Positions 10,901 through 21,254 of a DNA stretch of 64,000 nt are shown in pieces; positions within the stretch are counted from its first letter, which is position 1, and each line of letters starts with the position of its first letter. Made by a program: the position numbers and the translations under genes. This stretch comes from Zygaena filipendulae (Eukaryota; Arthropoda; Insecta; Lepidoptera; Zygaenidae), in the NCBI GenBank assembly GCA_907165275.2, contig OU015665.1, positions 8,432,001 to 8,496,000 on the forward strand. Direction: 5' to 3'. A model generated the notes under the pieces. It was not told the DNA's origin. It was given only the letters and a program-made list of their open reading frames with translations, and made no database searches.

Positions 10901-13900
10901 GTGACACAAATGTATTAATTACCTACTTTTATTTTGGTCATGTTTTATGAACATGTTAGGTTAGGTTTAATTTATTTTAGTAAATCAGAGGCTAATTTAC
11001 TAAATGATCGATGATTTCTTCTAAATACTTACATCAAAGTGGTCCTCACAAAAGAATATTGTAGATTTATCAGATGTAAACTTCGGGTCTCGACGTGCTA
11101 ACCGTAACCATTGCTTTCGACGTTTAGGGCAGTTAGGAACGTGTATAAACAATTTGTCAGGAAATTTAATTGTAGTACTTTTACACATAGGCACGGCACA
11201 CGTCTTGTAGCTTGTCATTGTCACAATTCCAGCAAAAAAAGTGTAAGTTTTCCACTCAAAATACGCTTCAGAGTTAGAAAATTTGTTTCGTTTATTGAAA
11301 TGTGACGTCACAGCCAGCAAATGTCAGCCGACCGGCTGTTTTCGCGCGAATTTCAAATTAATGGATAAAAAATATTATTTTTTCCTACTACTTAAATAAT
11401 CCTTTTTTGAAAAAAAAAAAACTATTGTAAGAGGTATAAAATAAACCTACGTAAATTTTAAAATACTTTTCCAAAAATTGTCAAATAGCCAATTTTAGTT
11501 TTTAGTCTTGTAGATTAAAAAAAAATATGTACGTGGATGTTTGTAAATCTTACAGTTTTTACGTAAGTAAATATTTTTTCATTACTCATACACGGAAAGT
11601 AGGTCTGAAGTTGCCTGAGAAGCGGGTTGAAAGTAACCCTTTTCAGCCCTAGGGAGAATCGCTTTCAACTGACAACTGTCAAATTATTAAAAAAAAACTA
11701 GGTCTATTTTCACATTTCTATTTAACCATGTTTCAACTTTCTATACAGCCAGCGCGATGTAAAATTGAAATAACGTAAAGTTTAAGTAGGTATTAATTAA
11801 AATAAAATTCACTCACTTTTTCTTAAGCTAATTCCTATTTATATTTTTTTATTTTCTTTAATTAATACTTAATAATTAAAGAAAATATGTTTTTTAAGGT
11901 CGCCACAATGTAAATAAAAAATACTGGCTGAATAGCTAGCCGGCCAAAGAAAAAGAAATAGGTGGGAAAGTGTCAAGCGACTATCCGATCTTCACTCATT
12001 TTTTCTTTAGCTAATTCCTATTTTTATTTTGACTTTCCTTGCATTCGTAATGAAAAGCACAGTGTTACCCTCGGGAGAAAGACTTATTTAGTCCCTCGAT
12101 CTATAGGCGCCCTCGCTACGCTCGGGCGCCAAACCCCGTCTCGGGACTAAATAAGTTACTTTCACCCCTAGGATAACAATGTACTATTATCATCGCAGTT
12201 CAACAACGCCATCGCCATATTATAAAGTAGTTTTAGTGTTGCTGTTTCGGTAAAGCAGTACTGAACACTCGATTTTCATTGCTTGAAAACACGGATAAGA
12301 AATAAAACGAAGTTCTAAAATGAAACCTAGCTAGATCGATTAATCCGCCTTCGAAACCCTTTGCATACTAAAAATAATGAAAATAGTTAGAGCCGTATCC
12401 GGTATCCGAGAGTTTTTATACCCCAGAAACTACCCTATTGCATTCAGCCGTTCAGGTTCTGACGTGATTGAGTAACTAACATCCGTACATCCAGACTGGG
12501 GGGAGGGATACACAGAGTATGTTCCGTTATTATAGATAACACTGGCCCAGTGCTCGCAGTGACGAGAAATTTGTTCCGTTATTTAGTATACTGTCGCAGT
12601 ATCCGCAGTAGGCAGTATGACGTCATAATCATCTTCATTTTTGTACTATGAGCACTGGCGTTTTTGAGGTGAGGTGCCCTCAGTGGTTTGATCACGTGAT
12701 CAACCACGGACCAATGATTGGTCGACTGTGTGACATGACAATGCCGATGACAGCGTTCCGTTGTAAACAGTAACCAGTACAGCGAGCTATGAAGGAACGG
12801 CTTCGCTGTATACTGCATTATAGCTCACAGTGCTATCAGTAATACCGGAACATACCCGTAACGATGACGTAGCTAATGGTTAGTAACGTATACCTACTCG
12901 CACTGTCGTGCTAGGGACGAGGTGTTCTGGCTGCCGCACAACCTGGACTTCCGCGGGCGCGTGTACGCGTGCCCGCCGCACCTGTCGCAGCTGGGCGGCG
13001 ACCCGGCGCGCGGCATGCTGCGGTTCGCGCGCGCGCGGCCGCTCGGCCCGCGCGGCCTGCAGTGGCTGCGGCTGCACCTCGTCAACCTGCTCGGCGGCAT
13101 GAAGCGGGACACCGTCGCCGCCAGGTGACCACCATTTTATTTTCTTTATTTCAACATACCTGTTCCCCCGTTGTAATTGTTGCAACAAAATAAGTGTAAA
13201 AAGAAAACAACCTGTGAAATCACTCGCCGCTCAAACGCTTTACCGTGTCGCCTCAGCCAAGACCGGCGACGACTACGGCGCAAATTGCGGCGCGCCCAGC
13301 GGTGAGCGGCGAAAACAAATGGTAGATAACATAAGAAGTAGGTCACAGGGCGCGCGGCTGATAGCTATTACACAGACATTACCGCGCGCCGGTATCTTAA
13401 GATCAATGACCTCGATCGTCGCTTGATCGGGCTGACCAGCTGATGCATTGCTCGCTATGTGCGTGACGCCTTGTATACGTATTAGTGAGCTACGTGTATT
13501 GTGTACCTTGTGAATGTAATTGTACCCAATGACTTTTCAATGAATTTATTTTCCTCATATTCTGAAAAACTACCAAACTTATAAATATTATTTTTTCGCT
13601 TATCCTGTTTTTTATAACGTATACTTTCAGCCCTGTAAATATTTGCAGCAAATTTTGGCACATCTTATATATTCTGTATTCTTTATGTGATCCAAACGCT
13701 ATGTTAACGATATGCATGTGCCCGGGCCAGGTTGGCGTACGCGGAGAGCGTGACGGACAAGATCCTGGAGTCGGCGGCGCGGCCGCTGCACGGCGAGCGC
13801 TGGTGGACGCGCGCGGAGGAGCCGTGGCAGGCGCTCGCCTGCTGCATGGAGATCGCCAACGCGCTGCGCTCGCCGGACCCCGCCGGTACACTAGCCTACA

Positions 13901-16900
13901 TAAATAATAAAATTGAAGTGGAGTCACTCCTTAATCTACACTAATATTATAAAGAGGAAAGATTTATATTTTTGTATATTCTACAATTACTGAGAAAAAG
14001 TAAAAAGAAAAATTGAATTCTTTAAAAATCTTTAATTTTTTATTGATCGCGTTTTTTTTTATAAACTGTATTTTGTCGCTACTGCCTATCGTTTAAAATC
14101 ATTATTGTTTTCGTTTTCAACACAAAAGAGCACTTAGTTGAAAAGTTACAAAGTTTTCTTTACAAAGGGTTCGCAGCTGGTTATAAAAGACAAAAAATAA
14201 TGATTCGGTTTTTTTTTGTATAATTTTTCTCGTTGATAAAATTGGGTCAAGTTTCACGCACATCCTACTAATATTATAAACGCGAAAGTTTGTAAGTATG
14301 TATGGATGGATGGATGGATGTTTGTTACTCTTTCACGCAAAAACTACTGGATGGATTTAAATGAAACTTTACAATAATATAGCTTATACTGATAGTATAG
14401 ATTTTTTTAAACTCTTATCTGTCTGTCTGTCGGTCTGTTCACCATAATCTCCGAATCTACTGAACGGATTCTCATGCGATTTTCACAGGGAGGTAGATCA
14501 AGCTTAGCCTGAAAACAGATAATATAATAGTATACTATGGAGCTACATACCTAATAGGTAGGCATTGTTTCATTGGATGTCGGAAAAGAAAGTTGTTATA
14601 TAAAAACTAATCATGCGATTGAAACCGCGGGGCACAGCTAGTATTTCCATATGTGCACTTTATAGAGCCCCACACTGTGCGGTGTGTGTACTGTGTATAC
14701 GGTGCGGTGTCGGTGTGTCCGCAGAGTACATGTGCGGGTTCCCGGTGCACCAGGACGGCTCGTGCAACGGGCTGCAGCACTACGCGGCGCTGGGCGGCGA
14801 CGCGGCGGGCGCGGCCGCCGTCAACCTGGCGCCGCGGCCCGCGCCGCAGGACGTGTACAGCGCGGTCGCGGCGCTGGTGCGTGCTGCGTGCTGCGTTCCG
14901 TGACGCCACTCACGCTCACACTCACACTCACACTCACACTAGCCGTTCTGACCTCTTAAACTCTAAAGTGTGCCTGGTGCGCCCTGGGTAGAGATAGAGA
15001 GAACCATCTCTGTGTACGAAGTGGTCGTCCAGAAGCATCAAATTGTGGTGGCGCTACGGTAGCTAACGTTGAATTTTAAAGATAACGCCAAAAGTTGTTC
15101 TATATATAGTTGTATCCACGGAGACAAATTAATATGAAAAACGATCTCTGCAGTCATTTGTATGAGATTTCGTGACAGAGAGAGCGCTATACTTGTCTCC
15201 GTGGATAGAAGGCTAGTCTGGAGTTCCTACGGCAATCCCGAAACTCACGCGGGTGAAACCGCGCGAGGCACAGCTAGTCGGTTCTAATAACGAGTAACGA
15301 CTGGGGCTGGGGGGATGTGCAGGTGGAGGCGGCGCGCGCGCGCGACGCGGCGGCGGGCGTGCCGGTGGCGGCGCAGCTGGCGGGCTGCGTGCGCCGCAAG
15401 GTCATCAAGCAGACGGTCATGACCACCGTGTACGGCGTCACGCGCTACGGCGCGCGCCTGCAGATCGCCAAGCAGCTCAAAGGTGAGCCGTCGAGCTTTC
15501 GGCGGGCATCGAAGATGGCGCCTCTGTCATTTGTTTTCGTGTCGATAAAAATTGTTAAAAGAAAGAAAGAAAGATTATAATGAAGCGAAAAAGACACACA
15601 ACACAATTGAATACGCAGAACACCACAGACGAAAATGATTAAACAGTATTCAAACTAAAACTAAACTTAAGAAACAATAACAATACAATAAAAATAAAGT
15701 ACATTTCGATATGTTTTATGGTGCTGTATTGGACAATAATTTTCACAGTGACGGTTTTTTATGTGTTTAAGAAGATATAGGTGTGACATTTTGAGCTGAA
15801 TCCTTCGGTATCCTCCGAGGGCTCCGAGAAAGTTTTTGCCATCTATAGTACCATGACCAACTGACAATTTCAAACCGAACAACAATGCTGATAGATCACA
15901 ATATCTAATTTATTTCACTCGAAACTGACTAAATGCATTAGATGTATGACAAAGTCCATAAAAAATACAAATACAATTTTTATTTTCAGACATAGAAGAA
16001 TTTCCCAAGGAGCATGTATGGGCCGGCTCGCACTACCTGACCGCGCGCACTTTCGAGAGCCTGGGCGAGATGTTCTCCTCCACTAAGCTCATCCAGGACT
16101 GGCTGACCAGTTGCGCAAAGTAAGTACATGAGTTAACCCCTCCGCCGCCGCCACTGTGCTGGTCGTAACAGACGTCAGAATGGGCATATTGCCGGGGTAT
16201 CCTCTTATCTCATTTTCAAATCATTGGAAAAATACTTCATTAAAGTTTAGGAGTGGGGGTTCGTGGCGTCATAACTGCGTATAAAGTGTCCCGAGGTGTG
16301 ACGTTATACGAAATTTCGACTCATTGTATCCAGGCCAGATCTAGGATTTGGAGGTCGGATTAAAGTACCTACTTTAGTCGTCAGGGAGGGCAAGTGCACC
16401 TGCTATCCCCTGTAGATCCGCACGTGTATGTATCGCCGATACTTTTTTATTAGGTACGTAAAAAAAGTAAAAATACGTGTCCATTTCTTTTTATTGGTCT
16501 TTATCACGACGGACTAACAAACTAAAATTGAGTCGTGTAGCCCGTTAAAGAGTTGAAGTGAGGTGTGACGTGTGATGTGTGAGGAGTGACGCGTCGTGCT
16601 CGCGCAGGCAGATATCGGGCGTGTGCGGCGAGAGCGTGGAGTGGGTGACGCCGCTGGGCCTGCCCGTGGTGCAGCCCTACTACCGCGACGCCGCCGGCGC
16701 GCCCGAGCTCGACCACAGGCGGTGAGTCGATTACAATTTCAAACCATACAACGAAGCATTCTAATAGAAAATACATTGATCTATGAAACTAGCTAAATTT
16801 ATTATATGCGAAAATTAATAAAAAAGAAGAAAGAATGAGTGATGTAACGCGGTGTGGTGCGGTGTGGTGTGGGCGGCAGGCGGCCGTGCACCGTGAAGCA

Positions 16901-19085
16901 GCGCAACGCGTTCCCGCCCAACTTCATCCACTCGCTGGACTCGTCGCACATGATGCTGACGGGGCTGCACTGCGCCGCGCGCGCGCTCACCTTCGTGTCG
17001 GTGCACGACTGCTACTGGACGCACCCGGACACCGTCGACCAAATGAACCAGGTGCCAACTCACGCACACACATTTTATTTTATTTATTATTTCGATTTTG
17101 TAAAACTTACAGCCAAGTTAAAATTTTGATCTGTATTTAAATCATAAAAGCATTTAAGCTTTCACATACAGAAAATATGTGGTGAATTTGTGAAATATAC
17201 GCTACTAGCTGTTCCCCGCGGTTTCACCCGCGGAAAATTCGGAGTTGCCGCTGGGATAAAAAGTGCCCATGTCCTTCTCTGTACCCTTGACCACGTGTAT
17301 GCAAAATTTCATCGGTCGAGCCGTTGAGGCGTGAAAGCGTAACATACAAACAAACTCGCTTTCGCATAAGTAAGGATGGCTGCCCCATAGAAAACCAAGA
17401 CATTAAATCACCAAAAAATCCTTTTCCTGTCATGAATTTTACTTTCATAATAATTAATGCATACTATTAACACTCAAAGGATTATCCTTATAAATGTGAA
17501 AGGGAGTTTGTTTGCTGTTTTGTTACACTTTCACGCATTGCTAAACCAATCATCATGAAGTTTTGCATAGACGTTGTCAGGATTACAGAGAAGGACATAG
17601 AGTAGTTTTTTTTTCTAGAATTCCCGGGTGAAACCGTGGAAAACAGCTACTTTTATAATAATACCGCCAAACCTTGTTAGTTACTATGTTACTATATAAA
17701 TACTTGTTAGTGTAAATAAAAAAAGCGCAAGTTAAACTAGCAAGAAATGGATGTAAAGCAGCCGGCTACGCTGGTGTCCGACCACGAAGGACCATTATGG
17801 TTCGAGTTCGTTTCGACCGTATAAACAATACTTATATGATGGTCATCGTAATAAAACTCTTCAAATGTTTTTCTTGAACTCTCTTCACTGGACAAACCGT
17901 GTTATCATTATGAGAGAGTCAGTTAAAAATAACTGAAATATGGTATAGTATGATAGCTTACAATATAGTATGATCGAAATTTTTTGATACAACTCACGTA
18001 CAAGCAAGCTGTGCTACTTTATGTATATAATATATTATCTCAATGACCAATAACCATAAGTAATAATACCAGTTGAACAGATGTTGTATTTGAATATTTC
18101 CAGATCTGTCGCGAGCAGTTCGTGGCGCTCCACTCGCAGCCGATCCTCAATGACTTGTCAGATTTCCTCATGAAGCGGTACAGCTATAATGAACGGTAGG
18201 TTTTCTGCTGCCTACTACATTTATTATAACTCAACATATTATATTATTTCATTCCCCTTGACACTTAAGAAAGGACTATAAGAATTTCTGTGGAAACTCC
18301 GGAATTAACGGGGGTGAAACCGCGGGGAACAGCCAGTAAATCCTTACCTAAATAAATGCGAAAGTGAGTTTGTTTGTTTGTTACGCCTTCACACCTTAAC
18401 GGCTCAACCGATCATCATAAAATTTTGCATAGACGTTTTCAGGGGTACAGAGAAGGACATAGGGTACTTTTATCCTGGAATTCCCACGGGAACTCCGAAA
18501 TAACCTGTTAAATTTTGCATACTACACGTTGTCAACAGAAAAAAATATAGGGTGGTACTTTTATCTCGGAATACCCGCGGGAATTCCCAAATTGATGTGT
18601 GTGTACCGCAAGGAATAGCTCAGTGAGTAAATAAATCTGAATTCTCATTGATTTTATGTTTCTACTGCCATTCTCTCCCACTTTGTAATATATTATATAT
18701 TTTTTTTTAAATGTACATAGGCTAATAAAATACTAATAGCTTATTGTGTTGTCTCATGCTACTTACACAATTTCAAGTGGAAGAATATTTTCTAATATAC
18801 CTCCGGAATCACTGGCTAAGCAAGCGTCTATACCGTGTCCCTTCAAACTTTGACATTGGCAGAATCACCGTTAAATCAGTGGAGCCATAAAACCACAAAT
18901 TGGATTGGATTGGAATGGCGAAATAGTTGAGAAGTGTGGGTATGCGCTCTGTTTGCAGCGAGCTCGCGGAGGGCGGCAAGGGCTCGGCCAGCATGCGGCG
19001 CGTCAACAGCCTGCTGCGGGCCGTGCCGCGCCGCGGGGACTTCGACCTGCACAGCGTGCTGCGCTCCGTCTACTTCTTCAGCTAG
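1990..19085 (+). CDS. POLRMT: Mitochondrial DNA-directed RNA polymerase, C-terminal 504 residues (5' part outside window)
   Basis: Single-subunit, phage T7-like polymerase that transcribes mitochondrial DNA and makes replication primers in the matrix. Ten exons: 1990-2193, 12915-13124, 13731-13885, 14725-14876, 15323-15482, 15990-16119, 16608-16721, 16880-17051, 18104-18195 and 18959-19085 (stop TAG 19083-19085). All junctions are GT/AG and keep phase; together they make 1516 nt, entered with one base of a split codon. Seen directly: motif [17 protein letters not shown] with the catalytic Asp at 14754-14756; motif [15 protein letters not shown] with Lys at 15407-15409 and Tyr at 15431-15433; motif [11 protein letters not shown] with the second catalytic Asp at 17007-17009; and the family's C-terminal YFFS. 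The N-terminal and promoter-binding domains are not in the window. Most exons are extremely GC-rich at third positions while introns are AT-rich. Confidence 0.96.
3054..4429 (+). pseudogene. SWIM zinc finger / YqaJ-type exonuclease-like protein of the outer transposon, frameshifted
   Basis: Exon 1 runs 3054-3181 (start ATGGAGTCAGGC) and splices to 3306 through TTTTATTTTCAG. The protein then reads [14 protein letters not shown], a Cys/His cluster of SWIM type (CADC...[11 protein letters not shown]), and a YqaJ-like nuclease region ([16 protein letters not shown] ... GRELEY ... SPDG ... VIEIKCP). The last two carry the acidic and E-x-K residues expected of a PD-(D/E)XK nuclease. The frame is lost near 4120-4132, where TGA follows RANF and homology resumes one base later. 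A further in-frame TGA falls near 4242, and the resumed frame ends at TAA 4427-4429. It is therefore a decayed copy. YqaJ is known as a phage-recombinase-like exonuclease; its role in transposition is not established. Confidence 0.75.
4789..5000. repeat. Subterminal GAACGCG repeats at the left end of the Harbinger element
   Basis: GAACGCG or a near match occurs five times within about 170 bp (near 4814, 4894, 4910, 4939 and 4969), once as the palindrome GAACGCGTTC. Clusters like this near transposon ends are often transposase-binding sites; that role here is inference. Confidence 0.6.
5342..5536. mobile_element. Tourist-like MITE (family P), copy 1, in the first intron of the Harbinger transposase
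   Basis: Inverted termini start CAGCCGCACTCAGAGTCGA and end GAGTGCGGCGG, flanked by TAA on both sides (5339-5341 and 5537-5539). The interior carries TTAATGATTACTTAGTTAAG in both orientations. Other copies lie at 31417-31653 and 47772-48008, with a split copy at 50984-52477. This copy lacks most of one inner arm. Confidence 0.85.
6362..6993 (-). mobile_element. TIR element family A, copy A1 (632 bp), inside the Harbinger transposase
   Basis: The termini are AGGGTACTTGCATGA and its inverse, set in AAT...ATT. It interrupts the transposase between RTRN and VERLFG. In this orientation the internal 95-codon frame lies on the - strand (6554-6841), bounded by a TGACGTCA octamer at each end (near 6543 and 6833). 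Copies A2 and A3 have the opposite orientation; A5 matches A1. Confidence 0.88.
7245..7874 (+). mobile_element. TIR element family A, copy A2 (630 bp), second hit in the same transposase
   Basis: Same termini and interior as A1 but inserted in the opposite orientation 252 bp downstream. It splits the transposase exon between NPN and YRRRNEF. The internal frame (7395-7682, +) differs from A1 at a few scattered residues. Confidence 0.88.
7985..8185. repeat. RTE-like 3' tail / SINE-like dispersed repeat
   Basis: The text 'ctagctgtcccccaaggtttcacctgaggtaatttcggagatcccgcgg' is the reverse of the common lepidopteran tail '...ccgcgggaattccgaaattaccggtgaaaccgcggggaacagctag'. It lies in the last intron of the Harbinger transposase. 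Confidence 0.55.
8310..9426 (-). pseudogene. Harbinger accessory-protein gene, C-terminal part, frameshifted
   Basis: Five splice-bounded segments on -: 9367-9426, 9222-9275, 9027-9097, 8710-8861, and 8561 down to a TAG at 8310-8312. The first two encode similar peptides ([12 protein letters not shown] and [12 protein letters not shown]), as if an exon had duplicated. The last is rich in Glu, Lys and Gln ([16 protein letters not shown]), a coiled coil of the sort seen at the end of Myb/SANT-like Harbinger second proteins. A two-base AG slip near 8420 shifts the frame, so the reading ends early at ESMI. The expected N-terminal Myb/SANT-like domain is missing: only 45 bp separate the first segment from the element end, so the element is probably internally deleted. 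Confidence 0.55.
11331..12914. other. Remainder of the large POLRMT intron
   Basis: No exon is seen. It contains AT-rich sequence, a foldback structure at 12058-12180 and a short inverted segment (TACTGTCGCAGTATCCGCAGTAGGCAGTA) near 12590-12620. The intron ends in GTCGTGCTAG before the exon at 12915. Confidence 0.5.
12058..12180. repeat. Imperfect foldback with ACTTATTTAGTCCC arms and a GGCGCC...GGCGCC core
   Basis: ACTTATTTAGTCCC near 12081 is matched by GGGACTAAATAAGT near 12143. Between them GGCGCCCTCGC and GCTCGGGCGCC form an inner stem. Weaker pairing extends outward (GTTACCCTCGGGAGAAAG against CTTTCACCCCTAGGATAAC). It is non-coding and could be a small MITE. Confidence 0.6.
14264..14645. 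repeat. RTE-like/SINE-like dispersed repeat in a POLRMT intron
   Basis: It begins 'ctactaatattataaacgcgaaagtttg', with a GGAT run, and ends 'gaaaccgcggggcacagctagt', the standard start and end of this dispersed family. The middle contains 'ctgtctgtctgtcggtctgttc...tctactgaacgg', also found at 34230-34415, so it may be two overlapping copies. A related tail lies at 15237-15280. Confidence 0.55.
15711..15860. repeat. Dispersed repeat shared with 60295-60400
   Basis: The text 'ttttatggtgctgtattggacaataattttcacagtgac' and 'gacattttgagctgaatccttcggta' recurs near 60295-60400 with few changes. Nothing coding is seen. Confidence 0.5.
16437..16520. repeat. Family D dispersed repeat fragment
   Basis: Contains AAAATACGTGTCCA then 'tttattggtcttta...gacggacta', shared with 19395-19580, 30442-30640, 40555-40745 and 49085-49320. 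The longer copies also carry GTGACGTCAC and an AGTTTATA...-like stretch. Confidence 0.45.
17206..17660. repeat. Two RTE-like/SINE-like dispersed repeats in inverted orientation in a POLRMT intron
   Basis: 'ctagctgttccccgcggtttcacccgcgg' at 17206 is the reversed tail of the family. A second copy runs forward to 'gtgaaaccgtggaaaacagct' near 17650. A third, forward, copy with a tandem partial repeat lies at 18255-18605 in the next intron. Confidence 0.5.
18255..18605. repeat. RTE-like/SINE-like dispersed repeat, partly duplicated
   Basis: The family tail (ggtgaaaccgcggggaacagc) is followed by a fresh copy start ('taaatgcgaaagtgagtttgtttg') and a second half with 'acttttatcctggaattcccacgggaactccgaaat'. 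It lies between the last two POLRMT exons. Confidence 0.5.
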
Positions 19086-19134
19086 GGCCGGCGCGCTTAG
19101 CGACTATATTGCACTGACACCCGCCACGCGACCA

Positions 19135-19285
19135 GGGCCCGTATTTTTGAATCGCTCGAATTACTTTTCGCACACGGAATTGCAAGATTCTCGTGTGAAT
19201 GCTTAAAAAATGTATGAGGATTCGCACGTGAATTCGCGATTCTGTGTGTGAAAGTAATTCGAGCGATTCAAAAATATGGCCTATG
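19135..19285. mobile_element. TIR element family G, copy 1
   Basis: Inverted termini share TTTTTGAATCGCTCGAATTA. The internal arms carry CACGGAATTGCAAGATTC and CGCGATTCTGTGTGTGAAAG. A second copy, in the opposite orientation, is at 25707-25855 in a KATNIP intron. Short, non-coding, MITE-like. Confidence 0.75.
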
Positions 19286-19394
19286 GCATGGCTAATGGCG
19301 GCCACATCAGCAAGGCAATTCTACTTAATCCGTTAGTTAGATAATAAAAAAATAATGGACCGCGTATATTTTGGTTTTTGTAATTAATGAAAAA

Positions 19395-19580
19395 ATACTT
19401 TGATGAAGCGCATCGAAAGTTTAGGGAGTGGCGGCTAGTGACGTCACAACGTGCTATAAACTGTAGCATCGTTATCTCTGTTATTTTGTGATTATGTAAA
19501 AAAATAAAAAATACGTGTCCAATATTTTTTATTTATCTACAAGACGGACTAAAAACACAAAAATTTAGGACGTTATGTGC
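19395..19580. repeat. Family D dispersed repeat
   Basis: Contains AGTGACGTCACAACG, 'ataaaaaatacgtgtccaatattttttatttatctacaagacggac'. Shared with 16437, 30442, 40555 and 49085. Confidence 0.5.
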
Positions 19581-20740
19581 CGTTTGTACAATGCTGACAT
19601 CGAAAATATTATGTTAACACTTGATCAGTTGTTGAACTTTGTTACTATTGCAATAAGATGCTGTTTGTACACGTTAATCTCTAGTTGGTACTTGTGGTGA
19701 GTGTTTCCGAGAGTTCAATTAGTGTTTTTTACTTTTTTATCCGACTACAAGAAAATGAATTTTCGAAACAGATGTCGCACGGAAGTATTCTATTAATTTC
19801 GAAAACATTTTCAACAATCCGACACATAACATCTGATTGCACATCTGATGTAGACTGAAGCAAACCCAACGTTTAAGACAAAGTTAAAGGCTTTGTAATT
19901 TTACAAATCCTGCTCTTGGATAATTAACAGCACTCCAACTCAGGCATTAGGTATTCGTTAGAATTTAGCAAACACTGACTGAGGGGTTTGGATATCTAGT
20001 GATTGAGTCAAATTTAAAATTTTTTCTTTCGTCTTCATGATAATAAATGGTGTCAAAAAGTGAGAGTCAAACACTATTATATAATACTTAGAAAAATTCA
20101 AAATACTGCTTTTTTTCTTGACAATATGAACTTTTGTGTTGTTTTGCCTGAAAAAAGTAAGTGTAAAACACTCTTTAAATGATACATCATTATATTATGT
20201 TTTAATTAATTTCTGAGAATATCTAAATGAAATGATTTATTTGTAGCATTTGTCTATGTCATTTATACAATACTATTGTAACTAGTATTAATTAGTATCG
20301 GAAAAAATATGTAATTCCAAAACCCAAACATACATACATACATCACAGGCTTTCCGCCTCCGGCTTCGTTCGTGGAAAGCGGATCTTGACAGCAGCATCA
20401 CACACTCAAACACACATAAAATTTCGTCAGAATCAGTTCAGCCTCTTAGTTCAGTGTCAAACACACGTACAAAAAAGCATAATATGCTTATACATACGAA
20501 TATAGTATAGTAATAAAACAAAATACTGTGATTAATTAGTCAAGTAAAATAAAATTAAGATGAATTAACTAATCTTTCGTTTAATTGTGTACTTTAATAA
20601 TACCTAATATAGAAAATATGTATATATAAAACCGGAGTTGCCAGCCGGTCGTCGGTATAGACGCCGAATTTACACTTTCTACAACTTACAGTATTTAGTA
20701 ATTGAATTTCGATTTTACGCTCATTTTAGGCGGTATCTTA

Positions 20741-21040
20741 GTGCCAACCCACACGATGCGGCCCGGCGCCGCACCACAAGCCATTTCGCCGTACTGGCGA
20801 CCACACGGGCAGTGCGGCGCTGCAGCGGAAACAAAAAGAGTTAGCATGCCCATCGCTACGTGACAGAACAGGACAAACAACAGAGAGTGTCCCCGCCTCG
20901 TCTCGATTCCGATATGCGGCGCGGCGCCGCAGCACACCGCACGGCGCCGTGTGGCTGCAACGCATTTTTGTATGTAGTATACCGCAGCAGCGCCGCTCAG
21001 GCGCCGTACCTGAGCCGCACCGTACCGTGTGGGTTGGCTC
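20741..21040. mobile_element. GC-rich Tourist-like MITE, 300 bp, TTA target duplication
   Basis: Termini are GTGCCAACCCACACG and CGTGTGGGTTGGCTC, flanked by TTA at 20738-20740 and 21041-21043. The inside is rich in GGCGCCGC inverted motifs, very unlike the AT-rich surroundings. The overlapping open frames on both strands follow from this composition and are not genes. Confidence 0.75.
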
Positions 21041-21254
21041 TTAGTTTGACATTCACTAATTCGAGATCAAAGACTATAAAACCACTTGACTGCGCATACA
21101 GTGCCCCGACGCTCGAAAACTATTAGTATTTTGTCGCCTATGTATAGACTACGGTACTAGTAACCATTTTAGTTGTGACCAAGTTCCAGACCTGTGTGCA
21201 CGCTAAATTATTTAAAAAATTTTTGGTTTTGTTTACAATTTATAACGCATAAAA

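Larger units (their letters stand above)
4508..11217 (-). pseudogene. THAP-domain DDE transposase (ISL2EU-like), split by a nested Harbinger element and frameshifted
   Basis: Start ATG at 11217 (reverse). Exon 1 (11033-11217) encodes a C2CH THAP zinc finger: CAVPMC, then WLRLARRD and FCEDHF. Exon 2 (10656-10893) has the DMENYTQY motif. A third exon begins near 10495 and reaches a TAG at about 10219; a coiled-coil-like part follows to about 9960, then an HTH-like part, all with frame changes. The DDE core reads [23 protein letters not shown] and LADRGF (9475-9772). At 9471/9472 the gene is cut by the nested element and resumes at 4788 as [15 protein letters not shown], ending in the typical [12 protein letters not shown] ... 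ACALINLQ tail. Removing the nested element and one TAA joins LADRGF to KHIEEL in frame. It is not functional now. Confidence 0.78.
2920..11330. mobile_element. ISL2EU/IS4EU-like DNA transposon (THAP-DDE transposase plus YqaJ protein), outer layer of a nest
   Basis: Two convergent genes define it: a SWIM/YqaJ protein on + (3054-4429) and a THAP/DDE transposase on - (11217 down to 4508). The pairing of a THAP-DDE transposase with a YqaJ exonuclease protein is, to my knowledge, characteristic of ISL2EU-type elements. Both flanks carry TGACGTCACATTTCA in opposite orientation (left near 2947-2961, right near 11296-11310), just outside the two start codons. TTTGACAGTTGTCA is also inverted near 2766 and 11680, so the true ends may lie further out (about 2700 and 11700). 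The limits given are approximate. Both genes are broken. Confidence 0.65.

Noticed and set aside
12880..13193. Several Arg/Ala/Pro-rich frames on both strands
   Set aside because: Shadows of the GC-rich POLRMT exon 12915-13124.
20638..21126. Several Arg/Ala-rich frames on both strands
   Set aside because: They lie over the GC-rich 300-bp MITE and have no splice or family support.
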